Counted from the stretch's first letter, positions 1 through 10,516 are shown. The stretch: DNA of 64,000 nt from Algibacillus agarilyticus (GCF_003286125.1 NZ_QMED01000011.1:62001-126000); one strand, 5' to 3'. Translations and numbers: made by a program. The notes: generated from the letters alone by a model not told the origin.

Positions 1-1500
1 TTAAAGTTTGTTTTGATACCATTGCTCAGTTAAATGCATCAATTTTTTAATATCTAAATGCTGTTCACACGCATCGGCTAATTTGTCTATGGCCTTATTT
101 TCTTGTTCAGCTAAATTAATTTGTGCGACGATGTCGGCACCAGCCCAACTCATTACAATTTGTAAAACGGCGGTTTGATCAAATAAACCATGTAAGTAAC
201 AACCTGCAATTTGATTATCTTGATTCACAAACCCGGCTCTCTCAGCTAGATTAGCGTTCAATAATGTCTGATAATTAACATCATTAATCACACTTTGCCC
301 TGCATGTATCTCGTAACCAATGGCATTGGCCGTTTTATTGTTGAGCGTTAAATGTGCTTCAACATTTAATAACGTTTTATGCTCGGCTAACGTCGTTTGC
401 ATCGGTATATACCCTAGCCCTTTGGATAGAGGGGTTGAACTTTCAATCCCCAACGGATCGTTAATAGCGTCACCTAGCATTTGATAACCACCGCAAATCC
501 CGATTAATTTTCCGCCATAGCGTAAATGCTTGTTTATACAAGCATCCCAGCCTTGCGCTTTTAAAAATGCTAAGTCAGCTTGAACATTTTTAGAACCCGG
601 TAAAATAATTAAGTCGGCACAGGGCAAAGGCGTTTTGGTATCTTCAGTGGCATAAACAAATTGTAAATCGATTTCAGGATGCAAACGTAAAGGATCAAAA
701 TCATTGTGATTACTCATACGAGGGTAAACGGGCACAATGACTTTTAATTTTGCGTTGGTGATGTATTGCTCTGATACGACGGCATCTTCAGCCGCAATCG
801 ATAATCCATGCAAGTACGGTATAACACCTAATACCGGTTTACCCGTTCGTGCTTCAAGCCACTCAAGTCCTGATGTTAATAAATTGATATCACCTCTAAA
901 GCGATTAATCACAAAACCAACAACACGCTTTTGTTCTGATTCAGATAATAAATCGAGTGTTCCAACCAAGTGCGCAAACACACCGCCCTTATCTATATCG
1001 GCAATAATAATAACAGGACAATCAACAGACTCCGCAAAGCCCATATTGGCAATATCACCTTGGCGTAAATTAATTTCAGCCGGGCTCCCCGCCCCTTCCA
1101 CAACCACATATTCATATTGATGGCTCAAACGTTGATGAGATTCTAAAACTGCGTTGAGGGCAATTTTTTTATAATCATGGTATTGAGCGGCTTCCATACC
1201 GGCAGATAACGCTTTGCCATGCACAATGACTTGAGCCCCAGTATCTGAGTTGGGTTTGAGTAAAATCGGATTAAAATCAGTATCAAGTTCAACACAGGCG
1301 GCACGGGCTTGCACGGCTTGCGCTCGACCAATCTCGCCGCCACTCGGCGTAACAGCACTGTTTAATGCCATATTTTGCGGTTTAAACGGCGCAACCTTCA
1401 ATCCCATACGCTGATAAACACGGCATAGCCCAGCAACAAGTGTGCTTTTACCGGCATCTGATGTGGTACCTTGCACCATAATTGTTGGTGTGTTCTTCAT
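1..1500 (-). CDS. cobQ: Cobyric acid synthase
   Basis: Glutamine-dependent amidation of adenosylcobyrinate a,c-diamide at four side-chain carboxylates, giving adenosylcobyric acid in the cytoplasm. The N-terminus has the dethiobiotin-synthetase-like ATP-binding segment ([10 protein letters not shown], residues 11-20), and the C-terminal class I glutaminase domain has its nucleophile Cys in GICGGYQML around residue 333. At 499 aa it is family length, with ATG at 1500. It is the last gene visible in a minus-strand cobalamin operon, 63 bases after cobC, and the operon may continue left of the window: no cbiB/cobD is seen here. In organisms lacking the early corrin genes this enzyme still serves scavenging or late steps, and none of the early corrin-ring genes are in this window. 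Confidence 0.95.
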   Translation of the reverse strand: MKNTPTIMVQGTTSDAGKSTLVAGLCRVYQRMGLKVAPFKPQNMALNSAVTPSGGEIGRAQAVQARAACVELDTDFNPILLKPNSDTGAQVIVHGKALSAGMEAAQYHDYKKIALNAVLESHQRLSHQYEYVVVEGAGSPAEINLRQGDIANMGFAESVDCPVIIIADIDKGGVFAHLVGTLDLLSESEQKRVVGFVINRFRGDINLLTSGLEWLEARTGKPVLGVIPYLHGLSIAAEDAVVSEQYITNAKLKVIVPVYPRMSNHNDFDPLRLHPEIDLQFVYATEDTKTPLPCADLIILPGSKNVQADLAFLKAQGWDACINKHLRYGGKLIGICGGYQMLGDAINDPLGIESSTPLSKGLGYIPMQTTLAEHKTLLNVEAHLTLNNKTANAIGYEIHAGQSVINDVNYQTLLNANLAERAGFVNQDNQIAGCYLHGLFDQTAVLQIVMSWAGADIVAQINLAEQENKAIDKLADACEQHLDIKKLMHLTEQWYQNKL

Positions 1501-1563
1501 TGTTATTTTTACTCGGCTTTTAATTAAGGTTTAATTTTTTCATTTATGACAACCAACAACAGA

Positions 1564-2274
1564 TTAATTAGCTAACACGCTAATGGGTGCACCAATATAT
1601 TCAACCGATAAATATTTTGAATCAGCTTGCTCAACGCCTGCACCGCTCACCCTGTTTATATCAGCCGCTTTAGACGTGATGTTTATTTTAGTTACACTGG
1701 CATTTTTTATATTAAGCTGGCTATAAAGTGCTGAGTCTTGCCAATTCAGCGATAATACCTGCGCTAAAATTTGTCGAATCACTCCGCCATGCGTGATCAC
1801 AATCACGTCTTGATCATGATTATTAATATGGCTTAATAGCTCCGCCCAAGCCGCTAATACTCGTTGATTAAAATCGGCTAACGATTCAGCTTGTGGTAAT
1901 TGCTGTTGAGCAGGCGCTCGCCAAAAACGTTCAAGTAATTGCCATTGCTCAGGTTGCTCTTCAAATAAGGTTGAAAATAAAACCCCGTCTAAACAACCAA
2001 AGTCCATTTCAGATAATCCAGCAGAAACATTAACTTGTTCTTCAGTGCATGCTTTGGCAGTGGTTAAACAACGCTGTAAAGGTGATGAATAAAAACGAAG
2101 CACTGAAGACTGCATAACCTCTTGCTGTGCAATAAACAAACGAAGCTGCTCCACCATAGCCGCATGTGCTTTTTCTTCTACGGGTACATCTGATTGACCA
2201 TATAATGCCGGTTCACCCGCAACCTTGCCGTGGCGAATTAAATAAACGGTTTGCTGTTTTATCAACTCGCTCAT
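1564..2274 (-). CDS. cobC: Alpha-ribazole phosphatase, histidine phosphatase family
   Basis: Removes phosphate from alpha-ribazole-5'-phosphate (or from the cobalamin-phosphate product) during nucleotide-loop assembly. The phosphoglycerate-mutase-like fold is shown by the N-terminal LIRHGKV motif (catalytic His at about residue 15), YSSPLQRC at about 63-70 and the second His in ITHGGVI at about 161. At 236 aa it is slightly longer than the usual 200 or so. Its ATG overlaps the cobU stop by four bases (ATGA), so translation is probably coupled. The phosphatase family is broad; the cob context makes CobC the best reading. Confidence 0.88.
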   Translation of the reverse strand: MSELIKQQTVYLIRHGKVAGEPALYGQSDVPVEEKAHAAMVEQLRLFIAQQEVMQSSVLRFYSSPLQRCLTTAKACTEEQVNVSAGLSEMDFGCLDGVLFSTLFEEQPEQWQLLERFWRAPAQQQLPQAESLADFNQRVLAAWAELLSHINNHDQDVIVITHGGVIRQILAQVLSLNWQDSALYSQLNIKNASVTKINITSKAADINRVSGAGVEQADSKYLSVEYIGAPISVLAN

Positions 2275-2804
2275 GTTTTAGCTTTCAACTTAAGTGGTAA
2301 TCCCGCCGTTACTAACGTTACCTCGTCTGCACATTGCGCTATTGCTTGGTTTAACCACCCAGCATGATCAACATATAAGCGGCTTAGCGCATTCATCGGT
2401 ATCACACCTAAACCCACTTCATTTGATACAATAGTGATATTTGCTCGACAATTTTTTAATGCCATAATAAACGCATCGATATGCGTTTGGATTGTTTTTT
2501 TATTGGCTGAATCACCAAGCAAAAACAGCACGTTATTCAACCAAAGCGTCATACAATCTAACAATACATAACTGTCTTTTGATAATGTGGGCAACAAGTC
2601 AGCTAACGCCATTGGACATTCAATTAAAGTCCAATTAGATCCACGACTCATTTGATGATGCTCAATTCGTTGCTGCATTTCGTCGTCTATCACGGTCGCG
2701 GTGGCAATATACGTATTCAGTTTGTGTGGGGAATGTTGCACAACATATTGCTCGGCAAAATTAGATTTTCCCGAGCGAGCACCGCCTAACACTAAATGGA
2801 TCAT
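2271..2804 (-). CDS. cobU: Adenosylcobinamide kinase / adenosylcobinamide-phosphate guanylyltransferase
   Basis: Bifunctional enzyme that phosphorylates adenosylcobinamide and then transfers GMP to give adenosylcobinamide-GDP, the substrate of CobS. The N-terminal P-loop GGARSGKSNFAE (about residues 7-18) and the later SNEVGLGV segment are typical of CobU. The 177 aa length is normal. ATGA overlaps join it to cobS upstream and cobC downstream, indicating one tightly coupled message. Confidence 0.95.
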   Translation of the reverse strand: MIHLVLGGARSGKSNFAEQYVVQHSPHKLNTYIATATVIDDEMQQRIEHHQMSRGSNWTLIECPMALADLLPTLSKDSYVLLDCMTLWLNNVLFLLGDSANKKTIQTHIDAFIMALKNCRANITIVSNEVGLGVIPMNALSRLYVDHAGWLNQAIAQCADEVTLVTAGLPLKLKAKT

Positions 2805-3604
2805 AAAGTCACCTCAGGCATACTTAAACCAAAGCTCGCAATCAACACCAAATAAATAACAATTTCAGCAATTTGCTGAGCAGCCCCTAAGCAATCACCG
2901 GTATAACCGCCTATACGCGCATTAAGCCAGGTTTTAAAACCCCAACGAAAAAACAATAAACACACTGACAAATAGATAAAAAATGAGAGTGAAAATGCAT
3001 CATAAAATAATCCTACTGGCGCAACACCGATCATCAATAATAATAATAATTCGGTTACGGTTTGATTACTCGCTAGTGGTTTACTTTTGCTCGTATCGAG
3101 ATCGGCAACATAGCGCATATCAAAAATTAAACTCGCCGCTAACGCGCGTGATAAAGGATAAGCTACAATTAACGCCAGAATTAAATAATCAAATTGCGCC
3201 AGCAAATATAAACAAATAAATTTAAGGCCTAAGCTACAAACCAAGCTCACACTGCCATATGTACCAATGCGACTATCTTTCATGATGGTTAGCCGTTTTT
3301 CTAATGTCATTCCACCGCCTATTCCATCCGCCATATCAGCTAAACCATCTTCATGAAAAGCACCGGTTAACAAAAGGCTTAAAATAATAATTAGAGCGAC
3401 AACAAGAATGCTAGGAAAAAAAGTAGAAAAAACGAAAACAGCGGCAGATAGTATAAGTGCTAACACCCAACCAATAAGCGAAAAATAACGACCTGATTGG
3501 TTTAATAGTGCGGCCGAATATTGCACATTTTTAGGTATAGGCAAGCGAGTAAAAAAACTTAACGCTAAATAAAATAAATTTAACTGCCGACAAAAAAAAT
3601 TCAT
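2801..3604 (-). CDS. cobS: Adenosylcobinamide-GDP ribazoletransferase (cobalamin synthase)
   Basis: Integral membrane enzyme that joins adenosylcobinamide-GDP to alpha-ribazole, forming adenosylcobalamin. The 267 aa protein is mostly hydrophobic helices, with the family hallmarks FTRLPIP near residue 18 and the acidic GAFHEDGLADMADGIGGG loop near residues 81-98, which probably binds metal and substrate. Its ATG shares one base with the cobT stop (TAATG) and its end overlaps cobU by four bases, so it sits in the coupled core of the operon. Confidence 0.95.
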   Translation of the reverse strand: MNFFCRQLNLFYLALSFFTRLPIPKNVQYSAALLNQSGRYFSLIGWVLALILSAAVFVFSTFFPSILVVALIIILSLLLTGAFHEDGLADMADGIGGGMTLEKRLTIMKDSRIGTYGSVSLVCSLGLKFICLYLLAQFDYLILALIVAYPLSRALAASLIFDMRYVADLDTSKSKPLASNQTVTELLLLLMIGVAPVGLFYDAFSLSFFIYLSVCLLFFRWGFKTWLNARIGGYTGDCLGAAQQIAEIVIYLVLIASFGLSMPEVTL

Positions 3605-4668
3605 TAAACCGTTACACCCGCATCTGCAAAACTCGCCATATCATTGTAAAAGGCACAAGCTGATTTTAATAACGGATAGGCCAAAGCCGCACCGGTTCCC
3701 TCACCTAATCGTAAACCTAAATTAAGCAAAGGTTCTGCATTCAATGCGCTTAGCACGGCTTGATGACCTTTTTCATCTGATTGATGGGCAAACAGCATAA
3801 AATCACGACAAGTTGGTTCGATACGGGTTGCAACATACGCGGCAACCGAAACAATAAAGCCATCTATTAACATCGGTGTTTTCATATGAGTCCCGCTTAA
3901 GATAGCACCGACAATTTGCACAATTTCATAGCCGCCTAATTGAGCTAACACCGCATAAGGTGACTCTTTTTCGTTTGGCGTTAATCTCGCGATCCCTTGT
4001 TCTATTAAATTCAACTTCTTAGTTAATTGTTGCGGCTCTATCCCGGTGCCGAACCCCACAATATCCTCAGGGTTTTGTCCACTTAGTGCAGCAAAAATAG
4101 CAGATGCAGAACTGGTATTTCCAATTCCCATCTCACCAAACATAAGCAGTTCACAACCTTGATTTATTACTTCTTGAGCAATTTCTCCGCCATTTAAAAT
4201 ACCTTGTTTTACATCAGATGGTAGCATTGCAGCTTGTTGAGAAAAATTATGAGTACCGGCACCTAAACGTGCTGAAGTAAAAAATGCATGTTCGCTATCA
4301 ATCGGTTCAATAATGCCTGCATCAATTACGTTAAGTTGAATATCATTTACTTTACAGAAACAATTGATGGCGGCCCCACCGGCTAAAAAATTCAATACCA
4401 TTTGTCGTGTAACGGCACTGGGCGCAATGCTAATGCCTTCTTCGGCGATACCATGATCACCCGCAAAAACTAACATCGACGGTTTATTAACCGAAATATG
4501 TGTTTGCCAAGTTTGCTTCTTAACGCTGGCAATATAAGCAAGTTGTTTTGCTGTATCTTCTAACTGGCCTAAAGCACCTAACGGCTTCGTTTTTTGCTCT
4601 ATTCGTTCTTGTATTTGTTGTAGATAGGATTGCTCTATTCTTGGTTGATCTGTTCTTGTTGATGACAT
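3604..4668 (-). CDS. cobT: Nicotinate-nucleotide-dimethylbenzimidazole phosphoribosyltransferase
   Basis: Makes alpha-ribazole-5'-phosphate from nicotinate mononucleotide and the lower-ligand base. FAGDHGIAEEGIS (about residue 68), GEMGIGNTSSASA (about 178) and the C-terminal GEGTGAALA, containing the expected catalytic Glu, are all present. The 354 aa length matches the family. It follows the btuCD transporter genes with a 9-base gap, which links uptake of corrinoids to remodelling of the lower ligand. Confidence 0.95.
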   Translation of the reverse strand: MSSTRTDQPRIEQSYLQQIQERIEQKTKPLGALGQLEDTAKQLAYIASVKKQTWQTHISVNKPSMLVFAGDHGIAEEGISIAPSAVTRQMVLNFLAGGAAINCFCKVNDIQLNVIDAGIIEPIDSEHAFFTSARLGAGTHNFSQQAAMLPSDVKQGILNGGEIAQEVINQGCELLMFGEMGIGNTSSASAIFAALSGQNPEDIVGFGTGIEPQQLTKKLNLIEQGIARLTPNEKESPYAVLAQLGGYEIVQIVGAILSGTHMKTPMLIDGFIVSVAAYVATRIEPTCRDFMLFAHQSDEKGHQAVLSALNAEPLLNLGLRLGEGTGAALAYPLLKSACAFYNDMASFADAGVTV

Positions 4669-4677
4669 CTGTATTAC

Positions 4678-5682
4678 CTACATTTTTCGCATTAATAAAA
4701 GAAAAAAAACACTGCCAACAGCAGATGTGATCACACCAATGGGGATCTCTTGGCCATCCAATGCCGAACGGGCAACAACATCAACCCAAATCAAAAAGCA
4801 CCCACCCACTAAACCGGATCCCACAATCAGCTTGGCAGTCGTTATGCCAATTAAAGCTCGCACAATATGGGGGATCATCAAACCAACAAAGCCAATGCCC
4901 CCGCAATAGGCAACGATAACGGCCGTCATTGCTGCGCATAGCAATAAAACCAATATGCGTAATTTAGCGACTTGAACACCTAATGTTCTAGCACTTTCAT
5001 CACTCAGTAATAACGCATCAAGTTGCCGACTCCATAAAATGGCAATACAGGATGAAACTAAAACAACCGGCACAATGATCCACAATACCGTTTGGTCGGC
5101 TCTTGCTAAGCTGCCCATCAACCAAAAAATAACGCGATTAGTTGAAAATGCATCGCCCGTGTATAAAATAAAATTGGTTAAAGAACTTAATAAAAACGAA
5201 ACGGCTACGCCAGCTAACAGTAAATGCTCGACTCGTCGCCAGTTATTTCTAACAACCACCCCCAGCACCACAACAACCGCAAACAAAGCGCCAAAAAAGG
5301 CCGCAAAAGGAATAGAAAAATAATGAAATGCTTCAGGCAATAAACTCGCAACCGTCGCGCCCAGCCCCGCACCGGCTACAATGCCAAATAAATAAGGATC
5401 GGCTAATGGATTTCTCGTGACATTTTGCATTAACGCACCAGCAACCGCTAAGCCAAAACCCGCAATAAAACCTAAAATAACGCGTGGTAATCTCACTTGC
5501 CATAAAATCGTTTCGTAAATCACCGAGCTGCATTGCTGACTAACACAAAGCCATACTTCACTAAAACCAATTTCACTCACTCCCACGCCAAAGGAATAAA
5601 CAAAAGACAAACAACACAGTAGAAAAAATCCGCCGTAATAGATAATTGGGTTCCGAAAAGTAATATTTTTTATTAAAGTCAT
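4678..5682 (-). CDS. btuC: FecCD-family ABC transporter permease, probable vitamin B12 permease
   Basis: Membrane subunit of a BtuCD-type importer, moving cobalamin or cobinamide from periplasm to cytoplasm. About nine to ten hydrophobic segments are visible, with the family motifs RLPRVILGFIAGFGLAVAG, NPLADPYLFG and GGIGFVGLMIPHIVR. I place the start at the ATG at 5682, two bases beyond the btuD stop, giving 334 aa; an in-frame ATG at 5721 would overlap btuD and add 13 untypical residues. Substrate is inferred from the riboswitch and the cob genes, because FecCD permeases for siderophores look alike. No periplasmic binding protein (btuF) is encoded beside it. Confidence 0.85.
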   Translation of the reverse strand: MTLIKNITFRNPIIYYGGFFLLCCLSFVYSFGVGVSEIGFSEVWLCVSQQCSSVIYETILWQVRLPRVILGFIAGFGLAVAGALMQNVTRNPLADPYLFGIVAGAGLGATVASLLPEAFHYFSIPFAAFFGALFAVVVVLGVVVRNNWRRVEHLLLAGVAVSFLLSSLTNFILYTGDAFSTNRVIFWLMGSLARADQTVLWIIVPVVLVSSCIAILWSRQLDALLLSDESARTLGVQVAKLRILVLLLCAAMTAVIVAYCGGIGFVGLMIPHIVRALIGITTAKLIVGSGLVGGCFLIWVDVVARSALDGQEIPIGVITSAVGSVFFLLLMRKM

Positions 5683-5683
5683 T

Positions 5684-6463
5684 TTATGCCAAGTCTCCAC
5701 TAAATGTGACACGAGGCACATTCAATCGTGGATGTAAATCAACATCACAATCAAGTTTAAATACCGCTTTCAGCAATTCAGGGGTTAATACTTTTTCAGG
5801 TGTATCATCTGCCACTATCTCCCCTTCGTGCATTAAAACGAGGCGGTCACAATACTGAGCGGCTAAATTTAAATCATGAATAGTCATCAGCAGAGTAATG
5901 CCTAATTTTTTTGCTAAAGACAATATTTGATGTTGGTAGAAGATATCTAAATGATTGGTCGGTTCATCCATAATTAATAATTCAGGTGATTGAACAATGG
6001 CTCTAGCAATCAATAACCGCTGCTGCTCACCACCCGACAAGCTTGAAAATGTTTGTTCTTTTTTATGAAATAAATCAACTTGCTTTAATGCTTTCTCAAG
6101 ATGAACAAAATCAGCTTGAGAATCAGTATCAAACATATTTTTGTGCGGAATTAACCCCATTCTCACAATATCAAAAACCGTTAAATTAAAAACAGAAGAA
6201 TGGGTTTGACTAACCACGGCAATTTGTTTAGCGAGGGCTTTACGTTTTAATTGAAGAATGGATTTATTTTTAAGCGTAACCGACCCAGTAAAATTTAAAA
6301 TTTCACCGTATAAACATTTTAAAAACGATGTTTTACCCGCGCCATTAGGCCCAACAATACCCACGGTTTCGCCCGAGTGTATACTGAAGTCAATATGATG
6401 GATAATGGGGTGTTGATTGACACGCCAAGAAAGTTGATGAGTTTTTAACAAACAATGAGCCAT
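5684..6463 (-). CDS. btuD: ABC transporter ATP-binding protein, probable vitamin B12 importer ATPase
   Basis: ATPase subunit that powers the adjacent permease. Walker A GPNGAGKTS (about residues 38-46), signature LSGGEQQRL (about 142-150), Walker B LLIMDEPTNHLD and the switch His in MTIHDLNLA are all intact. The 259 aa length fits FecE/BtuD proteins. It is the first gene after the cobalamin riboswitch, with a leader of about 130 bases between the aptamer end and the ATG, so its expression should fall when adenosylcobalamin is plentiful. Confidence 0.88.
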   Translation of the reverse strand: MAHCLLKTHQLSWRVNQHPIIHHIDFSIHSGETVGIVGPNGAGKTSFLKCLYGEILNFTGSVTLKNKSILQLKRKALAKQIAVVSQTHSSVFNLTVFDIVRMGLIPHKNMFDTDSQADFVHLEKALKQVDLFHKKEQTFSSLSGGEQQRLLIARAIVQSPELLIMDEPTNHLDIFYQHQILSLAKKLGITLLMTIHDLNLAAQYCDRLVLMHEGEIVADDTPEKVLTPELLKAVFKLDCDVDLHPRLNVPRVTFSGDLA

Positions 6464-6595
6464 AGCAATTTTAAAACTAATTATTAGGCTAACGGCTGAT
6501 AAGACAACAGAACGCAGTGAAACTGCTTTAAGATGCTATACCCATCGCGTTACCCGCACGATTTATATTCAATATAATGAAAAAATAATAAAATT

Positions 6596-6725
6596 AAGGC
6601 TGGTATCCTGACTTATTGCGGTAACCCAAAATAACCCTTCCCAGTATAAAACCAGTGGTTTGTTATATCAGCGCAAATTACAGTTGCGGGAACAGTTACA
6701 GATTGGCTGTATTCCCATTTAAACG
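6596..6725 (-). promoter_or_regulatory. Cobalamin riboswitch
   Basis: On the minus strand the leader carries the class hallmarks in order: a GGGAA segment near 6715, then CCCGCAACTGTAA near 6677-6692, a second GGGAA near 6640, and the closing GTCAGGATACCAGCC at about 6598-6613 (the usual form is GTCAGGA-x-CC-GCC). The order and spacing match the adenosylcobalamin aptamer. It lies upstream of btuD and would repress the whole cob operon when bound. Edges are approximate because no covariance model was run. Confidence 0.9.
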
Positions 6726-6918
6726 ATAGCGTTAACTGAACTCAATAATATTCAATGTTGAGTATCGTACCTTATTTGGCGCGCAGTATAGCAACTACAG
6801 ATATAAATGAATAGCGACAATATTAAAGACAAGATCAAGATATCGTTTTCAGTGTGATATAGCTCAGATAGGCAAAGATTTACGTCATTTTTAGCGGCTA
6901 TAACTAAATTTAAAGCAT

Positions 6919-6952
6919 AAAAAAAGCCGCTAAGCATTTACTTAGCGGCTTT
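6919..6952 (-). terminator. Rho-independent terminator after rplT
   Basis: On the minus strand, a GCCGCTAAG stem, short loop and CTTAGCGGC arm are followed by seven T residues, about 20 bases after the rplT stop. It closes the thrS-infC-rpmI-rplT message. Confidence 0.9.
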
Positions 6953-6971
6953 CCAAAAAATCAAAGATTTT

Positions 6972-7337
<366 letters not shown>

Positions 7338-7343
7338 CTATAT

Positions 7344-7541
7344 TTACGCGTATGGCAACATGCGAACGATTAATGGAACATCGTTCTGATGTACTTGTGT
7401 TTTAGCACGTAAATGGCGCTTACGCTTAGAGCTCTTTTTCGTCAAGATATGACGTAAGTGAGACTGTTTGCACTTGAAACCACCGTTACCGGTTTTTTTG
7501 AAGCGCTTTGCAGCACCTCTGTGAGTTTTCATTTTAGACAT
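7344..7541 (-). CDS. rpmI: 50S ribosomal protein L35
   Basis: Small basic large-subunit protein (65 aa). [19 protein letters not shown] and [17 protein letters not shown] are the family signature. I chose the ATG at 7541 (MSKMKTHRG) over an in-frame TTG six bases upstream, because family members start at this point and GGAG sits about six bases before it. It is followed closely by rplT and preceded by a roughly 100-base leader with an attenuator-like hairpin. Confidence 0.96.
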   Translation of the reverse strand: MSKMKTHRGAAKRFKKTGNGGFKCKQSHLRHILTKKSSKRKRHLRAKTQVHQNDVPLIVRMLPYA

Positions 7542-7585
7542 TTGCAACTCCGCATTGTCATGTTTAAACTTAGCAGCAAGGTGAA

Positions 7586-7621
7586 TAAAAAAGCCACATT
7601 AAATAAATAATGTAGCTTTTA
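7586..7621 (-). terminator. Attenuator-like hairpin between infC and rpmI
   Basis: On the minus strand AAAGCTACATTA pairs with TAATGTGGCTTT around a short AT loop, with one G-T type mismatch, and is followed by a run of T. It lies about 20 bases after the infC stop and 45 bases before rpmI. It may cut readthrough or act in L20-mediated control, which in E. coli works in this same leader. Confidence 0.6.
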
Positions 7622-7641
7622 GATTACTTTATGAACCTGTA

Positions 7642-8181
7642 CTACTTCTTGATTGGGGCAACAACCATAATCATTTGACGACCTTCAACTCTCCGAGGAA
7701 AGAATTCAACCGTGCCATATTCCGATAAATCGTTTTTAATTCGATTTAACAAGTCTATCGCTAGATCTTGGTGAGCCATTTCACGGCCGCGGAAACGGAT
7801 CGTTACTTTAGCTTTATCGCCACCTTCTAAAAAGCGAATCAGGTTGCGCAGTTTTACCTGATAGTCGCCTACATCAGTTCCAGGTCGAAACTTAATTTCT
7901 TTAACCTGAACCTGCTTTTGCTTTTTCTTCTGCTCTTTAGCAGCTTTACTTTTCTCAAAGATGAATTTTCCATAATCCATAATGCGGCAAACAGGAGGTT
8001 CAGCATTCGGGCTAATTTCAACTAAATCAAGTTTATTGGCATCAGCGCGAGCTAATGCATCATTTAAACTTACCACACCTGCTTGTTCACCAGCTTCATC
8101 AATTAAGCGAACTTCAGTACCTGTAATTTCTTCGTTGATGCGAGACTTATCTTGTCCTGCTTGTTTTCTACCGCCTTTTAT
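7642..8181 (-). CDS. infC: Translation initiation factor IF-3, ATA start
   Basis: Binds the 30S subunit and checks start-codon and initiator-tRNA pairing. IF-3 hallmarks are [39 protein letters not shown] and FRGREMAH. The nearest in-frame ATG or GTG lies inside the N-terminal domain and would give a truncated 144 aa protein. The reading frame continues upstream to an ATA codon at 8181, whose product starts (M)[18 protein letters not shown] like E. coli IF-3, which uses AUU. A strong GGAGGAA lies eight bases before it. This gives 179 aa, against 180 in E. coli. Rare start codons allow IF-3 to repress its own translation. thrS ends only 19 bases upstream. Confidence 0.93.
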   Translation of the reverse strand: MKGGRKQAGQDKSRINEEITGTEVRLIDEAGEQAGVVSLNDALARADANKLDLVEISPNAEPPVCRIMDYGKFIFEKSKAAKEQKKKQKQVQVKEIKFRPGTDVGDYQVKLRNLIRFLEGGDKAKVTIRFRGREMAHQDLAIDLLNRIKNDLSEYGTVEFFPRRVEGRQMIMVVAPIKK

Positions 8182-8187
8182 GGTCGA

Positions 8188-8194
8188 TTCCTCC
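8188..8194 (-). promoter_or_regulatory. Ribosome binding site of infC
   Basis: GGAGGAA on the minus strand, six bases clear of the ATA codon at 8179-8181. This near-perfect site, with no ATG, GTG or TTG at proper distance, decides the non-standard start. Confidence 0.85.
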
Positions 8195-8200
8195 AGAGTT

Positions 8201-10114
8201 TTAAATAGATCGCTTAGCTACTTCATCAGTTAACAATGCAATTACTGCATCGACTGGCATAGTACCTAAATCGTCACCTTTACGTGTTCTAACTGCAACT
8301 TGTCCTGATTCAACTTCTTTATCACCAATAACAAGCATGTAAGGAACACGTTTTAAAGTATGCTCACGAATTTTAAAGCCGATCTTCTCATTACGCAAGT
8401 CAGCAGACGCTCTAATTCGTGATTTTTTCAATTTATTTACGATTTCTTGTGCATATTCGCTTTGTTTGTCCGTAATATTTAAAACGACGGCTTGTTTAGG
8501 TGATAACCAAAGTGGGAATTGCCCCGCGTACTCTTCAGTTAAAATACCAATAAAGCGCTCTAATGAACCTAAAATAGCACGATGGATCATGACCGGAATT
8601 TGGCGTTCGTTGTTTTCGGCCACATAACTTGCGCCTAAACGCTCTGGTAATGCAAAATCTAATTGCACCGTTCCACACTGCCAGGCTCGATCTAAACAGT
8701 CATGTAAGGTGAATTCGATTTTGGGGCCATAAAAAGCACCTTCACCGGGCTGATAATCAAAATCGATGTTGTTTGCTTTAAGCGCTTCAGCTAAAGCAGC
8801 TTCTGTTCGATCCCAAGTTGCATCATCACCTATTCGTTTTTCAGGTCTGGTTGATAATTTAACCACAATTTTTTCAAAGCCGAATGTACTGTAGGTATCG
8901 TAAACCATTTTAATACAGCTGCTCACTTCTTCTTGTACTTGCTCTTCAGTACAAAAGATATGTGCATCATCTTGTGTAAACCCACGAACACGCATCAAGC
9001 CATGTAACGCACCTGATGGTTCATTACGATGACAACAACCAAACTCTGCCATTCGCAAAGGTAAATCGCGGTATGATTTCAAGCCTTGATTAAAAATTTG
9101 AACATGACCTGGGCAATTCATTGGTTTTATTGCATATTCACGTTTTTCAGATTCAGTAGTGAACATGGCATCAGAATATTTATCCCAATGGCCTGATTTT
9201 TCCCACAACGAACGGTCCATCATCATTGGACCTTTTACTTCGTCATAAGTGTATTCATTTAATTTTTCACGAACAAACTCTTCGAGCTCACGATAAATAG
9301 TCCAACCATCGTTATGCCAAAAAACCATTCCAGGGGCTTCTTCTTGCCAATGGAATAAGTTTAAAGATTTACCAATTTTTCGGTGATCACGCTTTTCGGC
9401 TTCTTCTAGGCGGCGTAAATACGCTTTTAATTGCTTTTTATCAGCCCAAGCTGTGCCATAAATGCGTTGGAGCATTTTATTGTCTGAGTTACCACGCCAA
9501 TATGCACCCGACACTTTCATAATTTTAAAGTGTTGGCAAAATTTCATATTAGGTACATGAGGTCCACGACACATATCAACATATTCTTCATGATGATATA
9601 AACCAGGACGGTCATCTTTTTCAATATTCTCATCTAAAATTTGTATTTTGTACGACTCACCGCGTGCTTCAAATGCATCACGAGCTTCTTGCCAAGAAAC
9701 CGTTTTTTTAACCACTTGATAGCTTGTTTTAGCGAGTTCAAGCATGCGTTTTTCAAGCTTAACCAAATCATCTTCAGTTAACGAATATTCCATGTCAATG
9801 TCATAGTAAAAACCGTTGTCGATAGTCGGACCAATCGCCATTTTCGCATCAGGCCAAAGTTGTTTAACGGCATGGCCAATTAAATGCGCACATGAATGAC
9901 GGATAATCTCTAATCCATCTTCATCTTTCGCGGTGATTAATTGTAACTGAGCATCTTCGGTGATTAATTCACACGCATCTACGCGCTCACCATTTACTCG
10001 ACCCGCGATAGTCGCTTTAGCTAAACCAGGGCCGATATCAGCAGCCACATCATAGGGAGAAACAGGATTTTCGAAAGATCTTTGACTACCGTCAGGAAGC
10101 GTAATAACTGGCAT
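8201..10114 (-). CDS. thrS: Threonyl-tRNA synthetase
   Basis: Charges tRNA-Thr in the cytoplasm. Domain order is TGS (residues 1-62), the HxxxH editing domain ([12 protein letters not shown] near 73-84, with SGAYWRGNS later), the class II catalytic core with motif 2 [13 protein letters not shown], zinc ligands including MNCPGHV, and the anticodon-binding domain from about 535. The 637 aa length is normal. It is the first gene of the thrS-infC-rpmI-rplT unit; in E. coli thrS is autoregulated through its leader, but I could not identify an operator by eye here. Confidence 0.98.
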   Translation of the reverse strand: MPVITLPDGSQRSFENPVSPYDVAADIGPGLAKATIAGRVNGERVDACELITEDAQLQLITAKDEDGLEIIRHSCAHLIGHAVKQLWPDAKMAIGPTIDNGFYYDIDMEYSLTEDDLVKLEKRMLELAKTSYQVVKKTVSWQEARDAFEARGESYKIQILDENIEKDDRPGLYHHEEYVDMCRGPHVPNMKFCQHFKIMKVSGAYWRGNSDNKMLQRIYGTAWADKKQLKAYLRRLEEAEKRDHRKIGKSLNLFHWQEEAPGMVFWHNDGWTIYRELEEFVREKLNEYTYDEVKGPMMMDRSLWEKSGHWDKYSDAMFTTESEKREYAIKPMNCPGHVQIFNQGLKSYRDLPLRMAEFGCCHRNEPSGALHGLMRVRGFTQDDAHIFCTEEQVQEEVSSCIKMVYDTYSTFGFEKIVVKLSTRPEKRIGDDATWDRTEAALAEALKANNIDFDYQPGEGAFYGPKIEFTLHDCLDRAWQCGTVQLDFALPERLGASYVAENNERQIPVMIHRAILGSLERFIGILTEEYAGQFPLWLSPKQAVVLNITDKQSEYAQEIVNKLKKSRIRASADLRNEKIGFKIREHTLKRVPYMLVIGDKEVESGQVAVRTRKGDDLGTMPVDAVIALLTDEVAKRSI

Positions 10115-10516
10115 TTTTTAAGTCCTATCTAAAAACAGTGGTGGCACCTACCAAGTGTCACTTATTTTGATAAAAAGAATTTGCTTATAGAGCAATTAAA
10201 TTAATTACGTAAACGAATGATTTAAAATTAATGAATAAAGCACCAAAACAAGCTTATGAACTAAAGCTAAAAGGCAAAAATTTAATCACTAATTAAAACA
10301 CGGTACGCTAAAGCGCGTAACTATATTGAAACTTCAAAAAGGTTGCAATGCCAAATGCTTATAATTCCTGAGTTCTCGTGCGTGTTTATCTTTATCGTAT
10401 CGATTTTGTTCAATTTCAACGCGTTTTGATCGCGGCATTGGCTTGATGGCATAGTGGTTCTGCGTCAAAATAACCAATAAAGCCAATTAATACAGCATGA
10501 AGGTATAAAAAGAGAT
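10115..10516. other. Divergent intergenic region thrS / SDR gene
   Basis: About 400 bases that must hold the divergent promoters of thrS (minus) and the SDR gene (plus). It is AT-rich. I see no further gene, no repeat copy and no convincing named operator. Confidence 0.5.

Noticed and set aside
6752-6937. Minus-strand 61 aa open frame near the riboswitch
   Set aside because: It covers the rplT terminator region and the space before the riboswitch, with no Shine-Dalgarno and no protein-like composition.
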